Shown here one piece after another: positions 43,642-52,838 of a stretch of 64,000 nucleotides of DNA (positions are counted from its first letter, which is position 1; every line of letters starts with the position of its first letter). Both the position numbers and the translations under genes were made by a program. Below the pieces are notes generated by a model. That model was not told the DNA's origin, did not search any database, and was given only the letters and a program-made list of their open reading frames with translations. The stretch comes from Sva-07 sp942492715 (GTDB lineage: Bacteria > Actinomycetota > Acidimicrobiia > Acidimicrobiales > Ilumatobacteraceae), in NCBI GenBank assembly GCA_942492715.1, contig CALOFW010000017.1:434001-498000 (forward strand), written 5' to 3'.

Positions 43642-45981
43642 TCACGACGACCGTTCGCGCACGACCCGGGCCAGGTCGAGTCGGCGAACCGAATGCGCCG
43701 TGGCCAACTGGGCGAGGCCGGCGACCACGAGGATCGCCACGGCAGAGAGCACGACGGTGCTCGCCCGGATCTCCATGCCGAAGTCGAACAGATCGCTGCT
43801 GAAGGAGTCCATGAACCGCGACGACACCCAGTAGCCGATCACCAGCCCGGGCACGATCGACAACACCGTGAGCAGCATCGTCTCACCGGCGAGCAGACGG
43901 GCGACCTGCCCGGAGCTGGTGCCGTTGAGTTCGAGCGCCGCCAGCTCCGGGGCCCGCTCACCGGCGTTGACCGAGGCGGTGTTGAACAGCAGGGCGAACG
44001 CCATCAGCCCGCCGAAGCACAGCATCACCGCGACGAACGCGTAGAACAGCGAGAGCAAGCCGCGTGCGGTCTCGTAGAGGCCGCGAGCATCGAGGTAGGC
44101 GACCACCGACGGCGAGGCACTCAGGGTCTCGCGCATCGCCGTGCGATCGACGCCGTCGTCGAACCTGACCAGCAGCGAGTCGGCGACCGCGGACGGGCCG
44201 ACGATCGACTCGACCGCGGGCAAGCTGGTGTACACGAGCGTGCCGAGTGGCTCGTCGACGAATGCCACGATGGGCGCGGTGAAGGCGCCCGCGTCGGGCC
44301 CGAGGTCGACCTCGACGACATCGCCGGTCGTGACGCCGAGTTCCGACGCCAGCGAGCGGCCGGCGACGAGCCCGGACGCGGGAAGACCGGCCGAGCCGAA
44401 CCGGTGCATCTGGGTGTCCGGTTCCAACGCGATCAACTCGGTCGCATAACTCGCCCCGTCGACACGGACGGTGACCGGGAGGTCCAGCGCCGGTTCGACC
44501 CGATCGACACCGGGGATCCGCTCGACCTCGGTGACCGACGCTGCTGCCGGTCCCGACACGACGAGCTGCGCGTCCTGGAGTTGGATCTGACCGAACTGTC
44601 GCTCCAGCAGGATGTCGACGGTGTCGACCATCCCCCACGAGGCGAGCACGAGCGTGAGGGCGAGCACGACGCCCAGACCGGTCGTCGCCGCCCGACGCTT
44701 GTTCCGTCCGATGCCGCGCAGTGTCATCCGCCATCGAGCGGGCAGCTTGCGCAACGGCGGAATCACCCGCTCGGCCACACTGCGCCCACCGCGACCCGCT
44801 GGCACCTCGCCGCGCAGCGCAGTACCGGGACTCGTCCTCGCCGCGGCGATCGTCGGAGCCGCGGTCGCCACCAGCCCGGTGGCGACGGCGAGCACCAGCG
44901 CGATGACCACCGTCTCCCAGTGGAACCGCGTGACCGTGTCCGGCACCGAGATCGCATCGGTGTACACACCCGTGACCAGCCGCCCCAGTGGCACTCCGAC
45001 GACGACACCCACGAGACCGGCCGCTCCGGTGATGGCCGCCCCCTCGGCGAGATGGTGAGCCACGACCGTCTGCGTACTCAGGCCGTTGGCCCGGAGCGTG
45101 GCGATCTGTGCCCGCTGCGACCGGATGAGGCGGCCCTGCAGGACGAAGGTCGCCATCGCCGCGGAGCCGAGGAAGAGCACCGGGAACAGGAACGACATCT
45201 CGCCGAATCCGGAGACGTCCTCCTGGAGTGCCGCGTTCGAGGCTTGCTCGGCCTGCGGCTCGATGCTCGACGCTCCGAGCTGGTCGGCCAAGGTGGCGAG
45301 CCGAGCATCGAGTGCCTCCACGTCGGCTGTCGTGTCGTAGCGCACGAGCGCCTGGATCTCGGGATCGGACACGACCTCGTCGACGACGGAGCTCGTTGCG
45401 AAGACCACGCCGAAGTCGTCCGACGACGTCAGGACGTCCTGGCGGCTCCGCGCCGGCCAGATGTACTCGGCTGACGCAGCCACACCGACGACGTCGAACG
45501 TGGTCCACTGCCCGTCCGCGTAGAGTTCGAGGCTGTCTCCCGGCTCGAGTGCGAAGTGATCGGCGAGGTGGCGCTCGACGGCGACGTCGGCAGCAGCACC
45601 GACCGGCGGGGATCCCGCGAGCAGGTCGAGTCGGTCGATCGCCGGACGACCACTGTCGGGGATCTCGACCACCCGGCCCAACAGCGTGTGGTCACCTCCG
45701 ATCCGAACCGGCACGTCGGCGCGACGGCGGACGGCGACGGCGGCGATGCCGTCGAGCGCCTCGGCCTGCTCGGCGAAGCCGGTGACGTCGCCGCCCGTGA
45801 CGGTCATGTCGGCGAACTCGAGCCGCTCGTACGTGCGGGCGTAGCTCGCTTCCAGATTCATGAACGCATCGTTGGAGGCGGCGAACAGCGCGACACCGAT
45901 TGCCACCGTTGCTCCGATCGCCAGGTACTGCCAACGGTGGCGGCGCAGGTCACGGGGGATCGTGCGACGCAGGACGCTCAC
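43642..45981 (-). CDS. FtsX-like ABC transporter permease
   Basis: About 779 residues with two FtsX modules. A transmembrane segment at about 19-38 is followed by an exterior domain. The first module has segments near 250-275, 298-325 and 350-375 with the coupling text RSQRAQIATLRANGLSTQ. The second module has a segment near 420-440, an exterior domain and three C-terminal segments, with APELAALELNGTSSGQVARLL. The start is GTG, probably at 45981, giving a 4-bp GTGA overlap with the ATPase gene; a GTG one codon earlier is also possible. Confidence 0.92.
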   Translation of the reverse strand: MSVLRRTIPRDLRRHRWQYLAIGATVAIGVALFAASNDAFMNLEASYARTYERLEFADMTVTGGDVTGFAEQAEALDGIAAVAVRRRADVPVRIGGDHTLLGRVVEIPDSGRPAIDRLDLLAGSPPVGAAADVAVERHLADHFALEPGDSLELYADGQWTTFDVVGVAASAEYIWPARSRQDVLTSSDDFGVVFATSSVVDEVVSDPEIQALVRYDTTADVEALDARLATLADQLGASSIEPQAEQASNAALQEDVSGFGEMSFLFPVLFLGSAAMATFVLQGRLIRSQRAQIATLRANGLSTQTVVAHHLAEGAAITGAAGLVGVVVGVPLGRLVTGVYTDAISVPDTVTRFHWETVVIALVLAVATGLVATAAPTIAAARTSPGTALRGEVPAGRGGRSVAERVIPPLRKLPARWRMTLRGIGRNKRRAATTGLGVVLALTLVLASWGMVDTVDILLERQFGQIQLQDAQLVVSGPAAASVTEVERIPGVDRVEPALDLPVTVRVDGASYATELIALEPDTQMHRFGSAGLPASGLVAGRSLASELGVTTGDVVEVDLGPDAGAFTAPIVAFVDEPLGTLVYTSLPAVESIVGPSAVADSLLVRFDDGVDRTAMRETLSASPSVVAYLDARGLYETARGLLSLFYAFVAVMLCFGGLMAFALLFNTASVNAGERAPELAALELNGTSSGQVARLLAGETMLLTVLSIVPGLVIGYWVSSRFMDSFSSDLFDFGMEIRASTVVLSAVAILVVAGLAQLATAHSVRRLDLARVVRERSS

Positions 45982-46688
45982 CACGAGACCTCCTCGACCG
46001 GCGTGGGCGCGGCCACGCGATGGTCGGTTCGCACCTGCCCGTCGCCGAGTTCGACGACCCGGTCGGCGATCTGCGCGATCGCCGAGTTGTGGGTCACGAG
46101 CACCACCGTGTGACCGTCGTCTGCGGCGCGACGAAGCAGACCAAGGACCTGTTTGCCGCTGTCGAGGTCCAGCGAACCGGTCGGCTCGTCGGTCAGCAGG
46201 ACCGGCGCCCCCTTCACGAGTGCTCGGGCGACGGCAACCCGTTGCTGCTCGCCGCCCGACAACTGGGCGGGAAAGTGGTCGAGACGGTCACCGAGGCCCA
46301 CCCCTTCGAGGGCGGCAGCGGCTCGACGTTGCGCATCGGCCCCGACGAGTTCGGCGATCACCTCGACGTTCTCCGACGCCGTCAGCGTCGGCACGAGGTT
46401 GAAGAACTGGAAGACGAACCCCACCTGATCGCGCCGGTAGTCGGTCAGGTCCGCGCCGCGCAGGTCGGACACGTCGATCCCCGACACGGTCACCGTCCCG
46501 GCCGACGGGGGCTCGATCGTGCCGAGGACGTTCAACAACGTGGTCTTGCCGGATCCGCTCGGACCGAGCAACACGACGAACTCGCCGGGATCGATCCGCA
46601 TCGACACGTCGCGCAGCGCGTGCACTTCCGACGGTCCGCGCCGATACGTCTTGGACACCCGGTCGAGCACGACGCTGCCCTGGTCCAT
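45978..46688 (-). CDS. ABC transporter ATP-binding protein (LolD/MacB type)
   Basis: 236-residue ATPase. Walker A GPSGSGKTT, Q-loop FQFFNLVP, signature LSGGEQQRVAVARAL, Walker B VLLTDEPTGSLD and switch LVTHNSA are all intact. It forms a two-gene operon with the permease through a 4-bp overlap. It resembles the pair at 28.6-31.7 kb in layout, but the two sets differ in sequence and are probably separate exporters. It diverges from the large glycosidase-like gene. Confidence 0.93.
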   Translation of the reverse strand: MDQGSVVLDRVSKTYRRGPSEVHALRDVSMRIDPGEFVVLLGPSGSGKTTLLNVLGTIEPPSAGTVTVSGIDVSDLRGADLTDYRRDQVGFVFQFFNLVPTLTASENVEVIAELVGADAQRRAAAALEGVGLGDRLDHFPAQLSGGEQQRVAVARALVKGAPVLLTDEPTGSLDLDSGKQVLGLLRRAADDGHTVVLVTHNSAIAQIADRVVELGDGQVRTDHRVAAPTPVEEVSW

Positions 46689-46825
46689 GGCACCATCGTC
46701 GATCTCGGCGCCGGCGCCGACCAGAGCACTTCGTCGTCGCCCGAGCCGAACCGCAGCGGGCGACCCAACGGCCGGTGACCGCGCCCGGACACCTAGGCTC
46801 GGCCGCAGCGCAGGGAGGCAGACTG

Positions 46826-49800
46826 GTGACAGCGGGAGCGGACAACGAACTCGAGGACGGATCGCCGGGGGGCGTCACCGGCGGGCTGGTGAAGCTCGGC
46901 GGCGGCGAGTACTACCGGGTCGACGGGGTCGAGAAGATGGCTCCGTTCCTGATGACGGTGGTGTCCGACGTCGACCTCTGGATGTTCGTGTCGAGCACCG
47001 GCGCATTGACGGCCGGTCGGGTCGACGCCGATCATGCGTTGTTCCCGTACGAGACCGACGATCGGATCCATCGCGCCGCCGGCATCACCGGTCCGATCAC
47101 GTTGATCGGCCGCACCATCGATGGCGAGCGCGAGCTGTGGCAGCCGTTCGCACGCGTGCCGACCGTTGGGTGCCGCCGATCGATCGCCAAGAGTGTGCTC
47201 GGCGATCGACTCGTGTTCGAGGAACGCCACCCCTCGTGGGGCTCGACGTTCCGGGCCACCTGGGCACCGTCGGACATCTACGGCTGGGTACGCACGGTCG
47301 AGCTGCGTCACGACGACGCGCCCGACGAATCGGCTGCGGGCGGACGCACCGACTACGAAGTGCTCGACGGGTTGCTCGACGTGGTGCCCGCCGGCGTCGA
47401 TGCGTTGACCGAGCAGATCCGGTCGAACCTCGTCAACGCCTACAAACGATCCGAGACCGGGCCGTGGGGACCGCTGGCGGTGTACTCGCTCGAATCGCTG
47501 ATCTCCGATCGCGCCGAGCCCGTCGAGGCGCTGACCGCGACCGTGGTGTGGTCGACCGGCCTCGACGAGGCCGACCTCCTGCTCGATGCGGGGGCGGTCG
47601 ACGACATGATCGCCGGGCGCCCGGCGGCACCGGTCACCCTCGTGACGGGCCGGGCGGGCGCCTACCTGCTGCGCGGCACCGTGTCGGTGTCGCCGTCGGA
47701 GCCCGCAACGTGGACGATCGTCGCCGACACCGGGCTCGACCACGCTGGCGTGGCCGCTGCAGTGGAGGCGGCCTGCTCGAACGACGCGCTCGACCGTGTC
47801 GCCGAGAACATCGCACTCGGTTCCGAGCGACTCCGGCAACTGCTGGGTGCTGCCGACGCGTTCCAGCACACCGGCGACCGGATCGCCGACGCCCACCACC
47901 TGTCGAACGTGCTGTTCAACTGCATGCGAGGCGGCGTCTTCCCGTTCGGGACGGCGGTTCCGACCGACGATTTCGCGGCGTTCGTCGCCGACCGCAACCG
48001 AGACGTGTCGGCACGGCACGACGACTGGATCCGGCGGCTCGGCCCATCGGTCGACGAACTCACCCTGCGCACGGACGCGCTGGCCACCGGGGACCCCGAT
48101 CTCATCCGGCTGGTGCTCGAGTACCTGCCGCTCACCTTCTCCCGTCGCCACGGTGATCCGAGCCGCCCGTGGAACCGGTTCTCGATCAACGTGCGCAACG
48201 ACCACGGTGACCCCGTGCTCGCGTACGAGGGGAACTGGCGCGACATCTTCCAGAACTGGGAGGCCCTCCTCCAGTCGTTCCCTTCGTACTTCGTCAACGT
48301 CGTGGCGAAGTTCGTCAACGCAACGACGATCGAGGGGTACAACCCGTACCGGATCTCACGCGACGGCATCGACTGGGAGGTGCCGGACCCCGACGACCCG
48401 TGGAGCCACATCGGCTACTGGGGCGACCACCAGATCGTGTACCTGATGCGGCTGCTCGAGATGTGGGACCGCTACGAACCCGGTGCTCGCGACGGCTGGC
48501 TCGACCGCGACGTGTTCGTCCACGCCGACGTTCCGTACGTGCTCGCCGATCACGACTCGATCGTGCGCGACCCCCGCGACACGATCACCTACGACGTGGA
48601 CCACGCGGCCGAGATCGCGGCCCGGGAGGACCGCATCGGCGCCGACGGCCGGCTCCTCGTCGACGGTGACGGCTCCCTCCTCCACGTCGGGCTGCTCGAG
48701 AAGCTCCTGGTGCCGGCGCTGGCGAAGCTGACCAACTTCGTGCCCGATGGTGGGATCTGGCTCAACACCCAGCGTCCCGAGTGGAACGACGCCAACAACG
48801 CACTGGCCGGGCCGGGGCTCTCGATGGTCACGCTCCACCACCTGCGTCGGTACCTGGCCCTCCTCGGGTCGATCGTCGAGACGATCCCGGGGGAGTCGGT
48901 CGCCGTCACGGCATCGGTCGCCGAGTGGCTCGACGACATCCGCCGGGTCCTCGGCACGCGTCCGGCGGGCCCCGTCGACGATGTCGAGCGCCGCACGATC
49001 GTCGATCTGCTCGGCCGCAGCGGCGAGTCCCATCGCGAACGCGTTCGTTCGGGAGTGGGATCCGACAAGGCCGAACTCGCGCTCGCCGACGTCCGCGACC
49101 TGTGTACGGCGTCGCTCGTCCATCTCGACTCGTCGATCGTGGCCGGGCGACGAGACGACGGGCTCCACCACTCCTACAACCGGGTGTCGTTCCCCACCGA
49201 CGACACCGCGTGTGTCGACCATCTCGGTCCGATGCTCGAAGGTCAGGTGGCCGTGCTGTCGTCGGGGGTGCTGGGGGCCGAGGCAACGCTCGACATCGTC
49301 GACGCGCTCTTCGCGTCAGGGATGCATCGCGCCGACCTCGACACGTTCCTGCTCTACCCGCCGACCGACCTCCGGCCGTTCCTCGAACGCAACGTCATTC
49401 CGGCCGAGGCGGCGGACCGTCTCGGCCGTCTCGCAGAGGCGAGCGTGGGTGCCGCCGGCATCGTGGTCGCCGACGCCGATGGTCGGCTGCACTTCCGGCC
49501 CGAGATCGTCAACGCGCGGGCGCTCGAACGTGCGCTCGATCACGCCGGGATCCACGGCGACGCACGAACCACGTGGTCGGAGACCTATGAGGACGTCTTC
49601 GACCACCGGTCGTTCACCGGCCGCTCGGGCAGCATGTACGGCTACGAGGGGATCGGCTCGGTGTACTGGCACATGGTGGCCAAGCTGCTGCTCGCCGTAC
49701 AGGAGGCGTACTGGGATGCACTCGATCGTGGCGATGACGACGCCACGATCGCCCGGATCGCCCAGGCCTACCGGAGGATCCGGGCGGGCTTCGGCCACCG

Positions 49801-50254
49801 GATGACACCGACGACCTTCGGAGCGATCCCGACGGACTGCTACTCGCACACCCCGGCGCACGCCGGTGCGCAGCAACCCGGCATGACCGGCCAGGTGAAG
49901 GAAGAGGTGCTGACGCGTTTCGGCGAACTGGGCTTCCACGTCAGCGAGGGACACCTGCTGCTGGCACCCGGCCTGCTCGCTCCCGAGGAGGTGCTCCAAC
50001 CGGCGACGGGTGACCGGAACGGGCTCGCCGAACTGACGGTGTGTGGAGTGCCGACGACCATCGAGACCGGTGTCGACGACGCCGTGGTCGTGGAACGAGT
50101 CGACGGCACTCGTGAGACGCTCGACGGGCTGGAGCTCGACGTGGCCGGTTCACAGGAGGTGTTCGCTCGTACCGGGACGATCGAGCGAGTCCGCTGGATC
50201 CTCGGCGAGGGCACGATCGCCGCGTGGCGGCGCCGCGCGGCACCGGCCGGCTGA
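46826..50254 (+). CDS. Large (alpha/alpha)-barrel glycoside hydrolase/phosphorylase-like protein
   Basis: 1,142-residue protein without a signal peptide. The N-terminal part (GEYYRVDGVEKMAPFLMTVVSDVDLWMFVSSTGALTAGRVD) is a beta-sandwich type segment seen in carbohydrate-active enzymes. Later segments look like a helical barrel: RPEWNDANNALAG (about 652), HHSYNRVSFP and HTPAHAGAQQPGMTGQVKEEVL (about 1010). The WND motif recalls cellobiose-phosphorylase-like enzymes (GH94), but catalytic residues are not identified with confidence. The GTG at 46826 follows AGGGAGG at a good distance. A role in intracellular glucan or oligosaccharide metabolism is likely. Confidence 0.75.
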   Translation: MTAGADNELEDGSPGGVTGGLVKLGGGEYYRVDGVEKMAPFLMTVVSDVDLWMFVSSTGALTAGRVDADHALFPYETDDRIHRAAGITGPITLIGRTIDGERELWQPFARVPTVGCRRSIAKSVLGDRLVFEERHPSWGSTFRATWAPSDIYGWVRTVELRHDDAPDESAAGGRTDYEVLDGLLDVVPAGVDALTEQIRSNLVNAYKRSETGPWGPLAVYSLESLISDRAEPVEALTATVVWSTGLDEADLLLDAGAVDDMIAGRPAAPVTLVTGRAGAYLLRGTVSVSPSEPATWTIVADTGLDHAGVAAAVEAACSNDALDRVAENIALGSERLRQLLGAADAFQHTGDRIADAHHLSNVLFNCMRGGVFPFGTAVPTDDFAAFVADRNRDVSARHDDWIRRLGPSVDELTLRTDALATGDPDLIRLVLEYLPLTFSRRHGDPSRPWNRFSINVRNDHGDPVLAYEGNWRDIFQNWEALLQSFPSYFVNVVAKFVNATTIEGYNPYRISRDGIDWEVPDPDDPWSHIGYWGDHQIVYLMRLLEMWDRYEPGARDGWLDRDVFVHADVPYVLADHDSIVRDPRDTITYDVDHAAEIAAREDRIGADGRLLVDGDGSLLHVGLLEKLLVPALAKLTNFVPDGGIWLNTQRPEWNDANNALAGPGLSMVTLHHLRRYLALLGSIVETIPGESVAVTASVAEWLDDIRRVLGTRPAGPVDDVERRTIVDLLGRSGESHRERVRSGVGSDKAELALADVRDLCTASLVHLDSSIVAGRRDDGLHHSYNRVSFPTDDTACVDHLGPMLEGQVAVLSSGVLGAEATLDIVDALFASGMHRADLDTFLLYPPTDLRPFLERNVIPAEAADRLGRLAEASVGAAGIVVADADGRLHFRPEIVNARALERALDHAGIHGDARTTWSETYEDVFDHRSFTGRSGSMYGYEGIGSVYWHMVAKLLLAVQEAYWDALDRGDDDATIARIAQAYRRIRAGFGHRMTPTTFGAIPTDCYSHTPAHAGAQQPGMTGQVKEEVLTRFGELGFHVSEGHLLLAPGLLAPEEVLQPATGDRNGLAELTVCGVPTTIETGVDDAVVVERVDGTRETLDGLELDVAGSQEVFARTGTIERVRWILGEGTIAAWRRRAAPAG

Positions 50255-50300
50255 CGGATTCTGCTCGGCCGGGCGACGCCTGACACCGGAGCACAGCACT

Positions 50301-50373
50301 ACTGTCGCCTCGCGACCATCGATTGCAGCTGGGGTCTGATCTCTGCTGCAATCGCCAGCGAGGAGGCGACAGT
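50301..50373. repeat. Long imperfect hairpin with REP-like core over a ribosome binding site
   Basis: Outer arms ACTGTCGCCT (50301-50310) and AGGCGACAGT (50364-50373) pair perfectly, then CGC with GCG. Inner arms CGATTGCAGC (50320-50329) and GCTGCAATCG (50345-50354) pair perfectly around a loop containing TGGGGTCTGAT. The loop shares CTGGGGTCTGA with the 31-bp palindromes. The 3' arm contains the AGGAGG site and first two bases of the GTG start of the next gene. Confidence 0.75.
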
Positions 50374-51550
50374 GGATTCCAACCCGGTCATCGACATGCT
50401 CGGACGTCGGCTCCGCTTGGCGGTGATCGGCGGCGGACCGGGGAGTTTCATCGGCGCGATGCACCGGACCGCAGCCCGGCTCGACGACCGCTACGAACTG
50501 GTCGCCGGCGTGCTGTCGTCGGATCCCGAGCGATCGCACTCGGCGGCAACCGGAATCGGCATCGCTGCTGATCGCGCGTACCCGGACGCCGACCGGCTGT
50601 TCGCGGCGGAGCAGGCCCGGCCCGACGGAGTCGACGTCGTGGCGATCATGACGCCGAACGACAGCCACCATGCGTATGCACTGGCAGCGCTGCGGCACGG
50701 CTTCGACGTGATCTGCGACAAGCCGGTCACCAACACGCTGGCCGAGGCGCGGGAGGTCGTCGCGGCAGTCGAGGAGACCGGTCTCGTGTACTGCCTCACC
50801 CACAATTACACCGGGTACCCGATGGTCCGTCAGGCGCGCGCGATGGTCGCCGACGGTCGGCTCGGCGAGATCCAGTTGGTGCAGGTCGAGTACGTGCAGG
50901 GTGGCAAGGCCGCCGAACGCGACCCCGACCCCACCGGGCCCCTCCCCTGGCGGTACGACCCCGTTCGGGGCGGGCCGTCACTCGTGCTCGGCGACATCGG
51001 CACCCACGCCCACAACCTCGTCCGGTTCGTCACCGGCCGGGAGGTCACCGAGGTCGCTGCCGATGTCGGGCACATCGTCGCCAACCGGCTCGTCGACGAC
51101 TACGCCGGCGCGATGCTGCGGTTCGACAACGGCGCCCGCGGTTCGTTCTGGGTGACCCAGGCCGCCACCGGGGTCGAGAACTGCCTGCGTCTCCGAGCGT
51201 CGGGTACCCGCGGCACCGTCGAGTGGATGCAGGAGGTGCCGACGCAGCTGGTGTTCCGGCCCGCCGGTGCACCCGTCGAGCTGCGGACACCCAACGGCCC
51301 GGGCACGCTGCCGCTCGCGGCGCGGGCGAGCCGGATCGTGGCGGGTCATCCGGAGGGGTTCCACGAGGGGTTCGCGAACGTGTACTCCGACGCTGCGGAA
51401 GCGATCGCGGCCCGCCGTTCCGGTCGTGATCCCGATCCCTTGGCGATGCACTTCCCGGATGCGCTCGACGGGCTGATGGGCGTCGCCTTCGTCGATGCGG
51501 CCATCCGGTCGAGCAAGGACAACGGCGCGTGGACCTCCGTCGAGACCTGA
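50372..51550 (+). CDS. Gfo/Idh/MocA family NAD(P)-dependent oxidoreductase
   Basis: 392-residue dehydrogenase. The Rossmann motif AVIGGGPGSFIGAMHRTAA lies at about 14-32. The family's EKP motif appears as CDKPVTNTLAEA. The second domain includes GGPSLVLGDIGTHAHNLVRFVTG, with the catalytic His in DIGTHAHN. Such enzymes oxidise sugars, inositols or related polyols. GTG at 50372 follows AGGAGG by 5 bp; an ATG at 50396 is a fallback. The binding site lies in the hairpin at 50301-50373. Confidence 0.92.
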   Translation: MDSNPVIDMLGRRLRLAVIGGGPGSFIGAMHRTAARLDDRYELVAGVLSSDPERSHSAATGIGIAADRAYPDADRLFAAEQARPDGVDVVAIMTPNDSHHAYALAALRHGFDVICDKPVTNTLAEAREVVAAVEETGLVYCLTHNYTGYPMVRQARAMVADGRLGEIQLVQVEYVQGGKAAERDPDPTGPLPWRYDPVRGGPSLVLGDIGTHAHNLVRFVTGREVTEVAADVGHIVANRLVDDYAGAMLRFDNGARGSFWVTQAATGVENCLRLRASGTRGTVEWMQEVPTQLVFRPAGAPVELRTPNGPGTLPLAARASRIVAGHPEGFHEGFANVYSDAAEAIAARRSGRDPDPLAMHFPDALDGLMGVAFVDAAIRSSKDNGAWTSVET

Positions 51551-51583
51551 GACGGGGACCGGAGCTGCGTAGTCTGCGCTGAC

Positions 51584-51988
51584 ATGACGGACGCTGACCA
51601 GGCAGCCGGAGACTTCCCACTGAAGCGGTTCCTCGGCATGGAACTCACCGGTGATGACCCCGGTGTCGGGTTCGCCCACGTCGATGTCGGACCGGACCAC
51701 CTCAACCCCAACGGGGTCGTTCACGGTGCGGTCCTGTTCGCGCTGATCGACACCGCGATGGGCAAGTCGACGATGAGCGTGATCGACGAACCCGGTCGAT
51801 ACTGCGCCAGCATCGAGGTGTCGCTGCGGTTCATCCGCCCTGCGGTCGCAGGCCGAGTGACCGCCACGGCAACGGTGGTGAAGCGCGGCCGCAACGTGGT
51901 CCACCTCGACGGCCGGGTCGTCGACGACGACCAACGGCTCATCGCCACTGCGGCCGGCACGTTCGCGATCCTCGGCGACGGAGGATGA
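51584..51988 (+). CDS. PaaI-type hotdog-fold thioesterase
   Basis: 134-residue acyl-CoA thioesterase. The active-site segment LNPNGVVHGAVLFALIDTAMG (about 43-62) is the family hallmark, with Asn, His and Asp in the usual places. The C-terminal strand is VHLDGRVVDDDQRLIATAAGTFAIL. It likely hydrolyses aromatic or medium acyl-CoA. Its stop overlaps a 52-codon membrane ORF by ATGA, the first of three such overlaps. Confidence 0.9.
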   Translation: MTDADQAAGDFPLKRFLGMELTGDDPGVGFAHVDVGPDHLNPNGVVHGAVLFALIDTAMGKSTMSVIDEPGRYCASIEVSLRFIRPAVAGRVTATATVVKRGRNVVHLDGRVVDDDQRLIATAAGTFAILGDGG

Positions 51989-52143
51989 CCGCCGAGGCAC
52001 AGCGGGTCCGCTCCCCCGCCGACTTCCTGCGCCTGGCGGTCGCGGCCGTCGTACTGGTCGTGCTCCTGCTCGTCGAGTGGCTGTTCGGCATCACGCTGGT
52101 GGTGTTCGCGTCCGACCTGACCGGGCGGGCTGGGTCGCCATGA
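51985..52143 (+). CDS. Small membrane protein (52 residues)
   Basis: The frame starts with an ATG overlapping the thioesterase stop (ATGA). Residues about 17-42 form one strong hydrophobic segment (RLAVAAVVLVVLLLVEWLFGITLVV), then a short tail ending in Gly-Ser-Pro. GGAGG-like sequence sits directly upstream. The text resembles the first membrane segment of larger actinobacterial multi-pass proteins, so it may be a truncated relic or a genuine small partner of the PAP2 protein. Confidence 0.6.
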   Translation: MTAEAQRVRSPADFLRLAVAAVVLVVLLLVEWLFGITLVVFASDLTGRAGSP

Positions 52144-52193
52144 AGGAGCAATCCGGGCTGCTCGACGACATCCACCGGCGGCTCGCGCCATGA
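52140..52193 (+). CDS. 17-residue micro-ORF bridging to PAP2 gene
   Basis: An ATG overlaps the stop of the 52-residue ORF (ATGA), reads MKEQSGLLDDIHRRLAP, and stops in ATGA with the start of the PAP2 gene. It is amphipathic and too short to recognise. Its role is probably to hand ribosomes to the next gene. Confidence 0.4.
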   Translation: MKEQSGLLDDIHRRLAP

Positions 52194-52789
52194 ACCTCTG
52201 GTGGCTCACCGTCTCGGGCTTCGGGTTGGTGATCCTCGCGGCGTCGGTGAACGAGGCGCGACGGCCGGCGATCAGCGCCACCGAGGCCCGGGTCTTCCAC
52301 GCGGTGAACGGTCTGCCGAACGGCCTGTACTGGCCGCTGTGGCCACCGATGCAACTGGGGAACCTGGTGGTGGGAACGCTGGTCGGCCTCGGCGTGGCGT
52401 GGGCGTACGGCGACTGGTGGGTCGCGGTGGGCGTCGTCGTCGCAACGGTCAGCAAACTCGGCACCGAGAAGCTGATCCGGCGCGAGATGGCCGACCACCT
52501 CGCGATCCGCCAACGTCCCGGCACGAGCCAGGTCGATGCCATCCTGCGCGGTGCCGATGTGCCGAGCTCGGGCGCCAGCTTCCCGTCGGGGCATGTGATC
52601 CTCGTGGCAGCCATCGCCACGGTCGTCGCACCGGCGATGCCGGTCGGCTGGTGGTGGGTGCCGCTGCTGCTGACGTTCCTCGTCATGTTCGGGCGGGTGT
52701 TCGTCGGCGCGCACAATCCGCTCGACGTCACCGCCGGCCTCGGCACCGGCCTGGTGGTCGGCGGCATCGTCGCCGTGTTCGTGCGCTGA
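52190..52789 (+). CDS. PAP2 superfamily phosphatase
   Basis: 199-residue integral membrane phosphatase. Several transmembrane segments are visible (about 5-20, 56-72, 76-90, 135-150, 155-172, 180-197). The active-site blocks are the KxxxxxxRP-like segment ending RQRP (107-110), SGASFPSGH with His135, and GRVFVGAHNPLDV with Arg168, His174 and Asp178. Substrates in this family include phosphatidic acid, undecaprenyl pyrophosphate and other lipid phosphates. It is reached through a chain of overlapping micro-ORFs from the thioesterase gene. Confidence 0.9.
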   Translation: MNLWWLTVSGFGLVILAASVNEARRPAISATEARVFHAVNGLPNGLYWPLWPPMQLGNLVVGTLVGLGVAWAYGDWWVAVGVVVATVSKLGTEKLIRREMADHLAIRQRPGTSQVDAILRGADVPSSGASFPSGHVILVAAIATVVAPAMPVGWWWVPLLLTFLVMFGRVFVGAHNPLDVTAGLGTGLVVGGIVAVFVR

Positions 52790-52838
52790 GTCCTCGTGCT
52801 TTGGGGTCGGCCGTCGCCCGGCGGCATGATGGGCGCAC

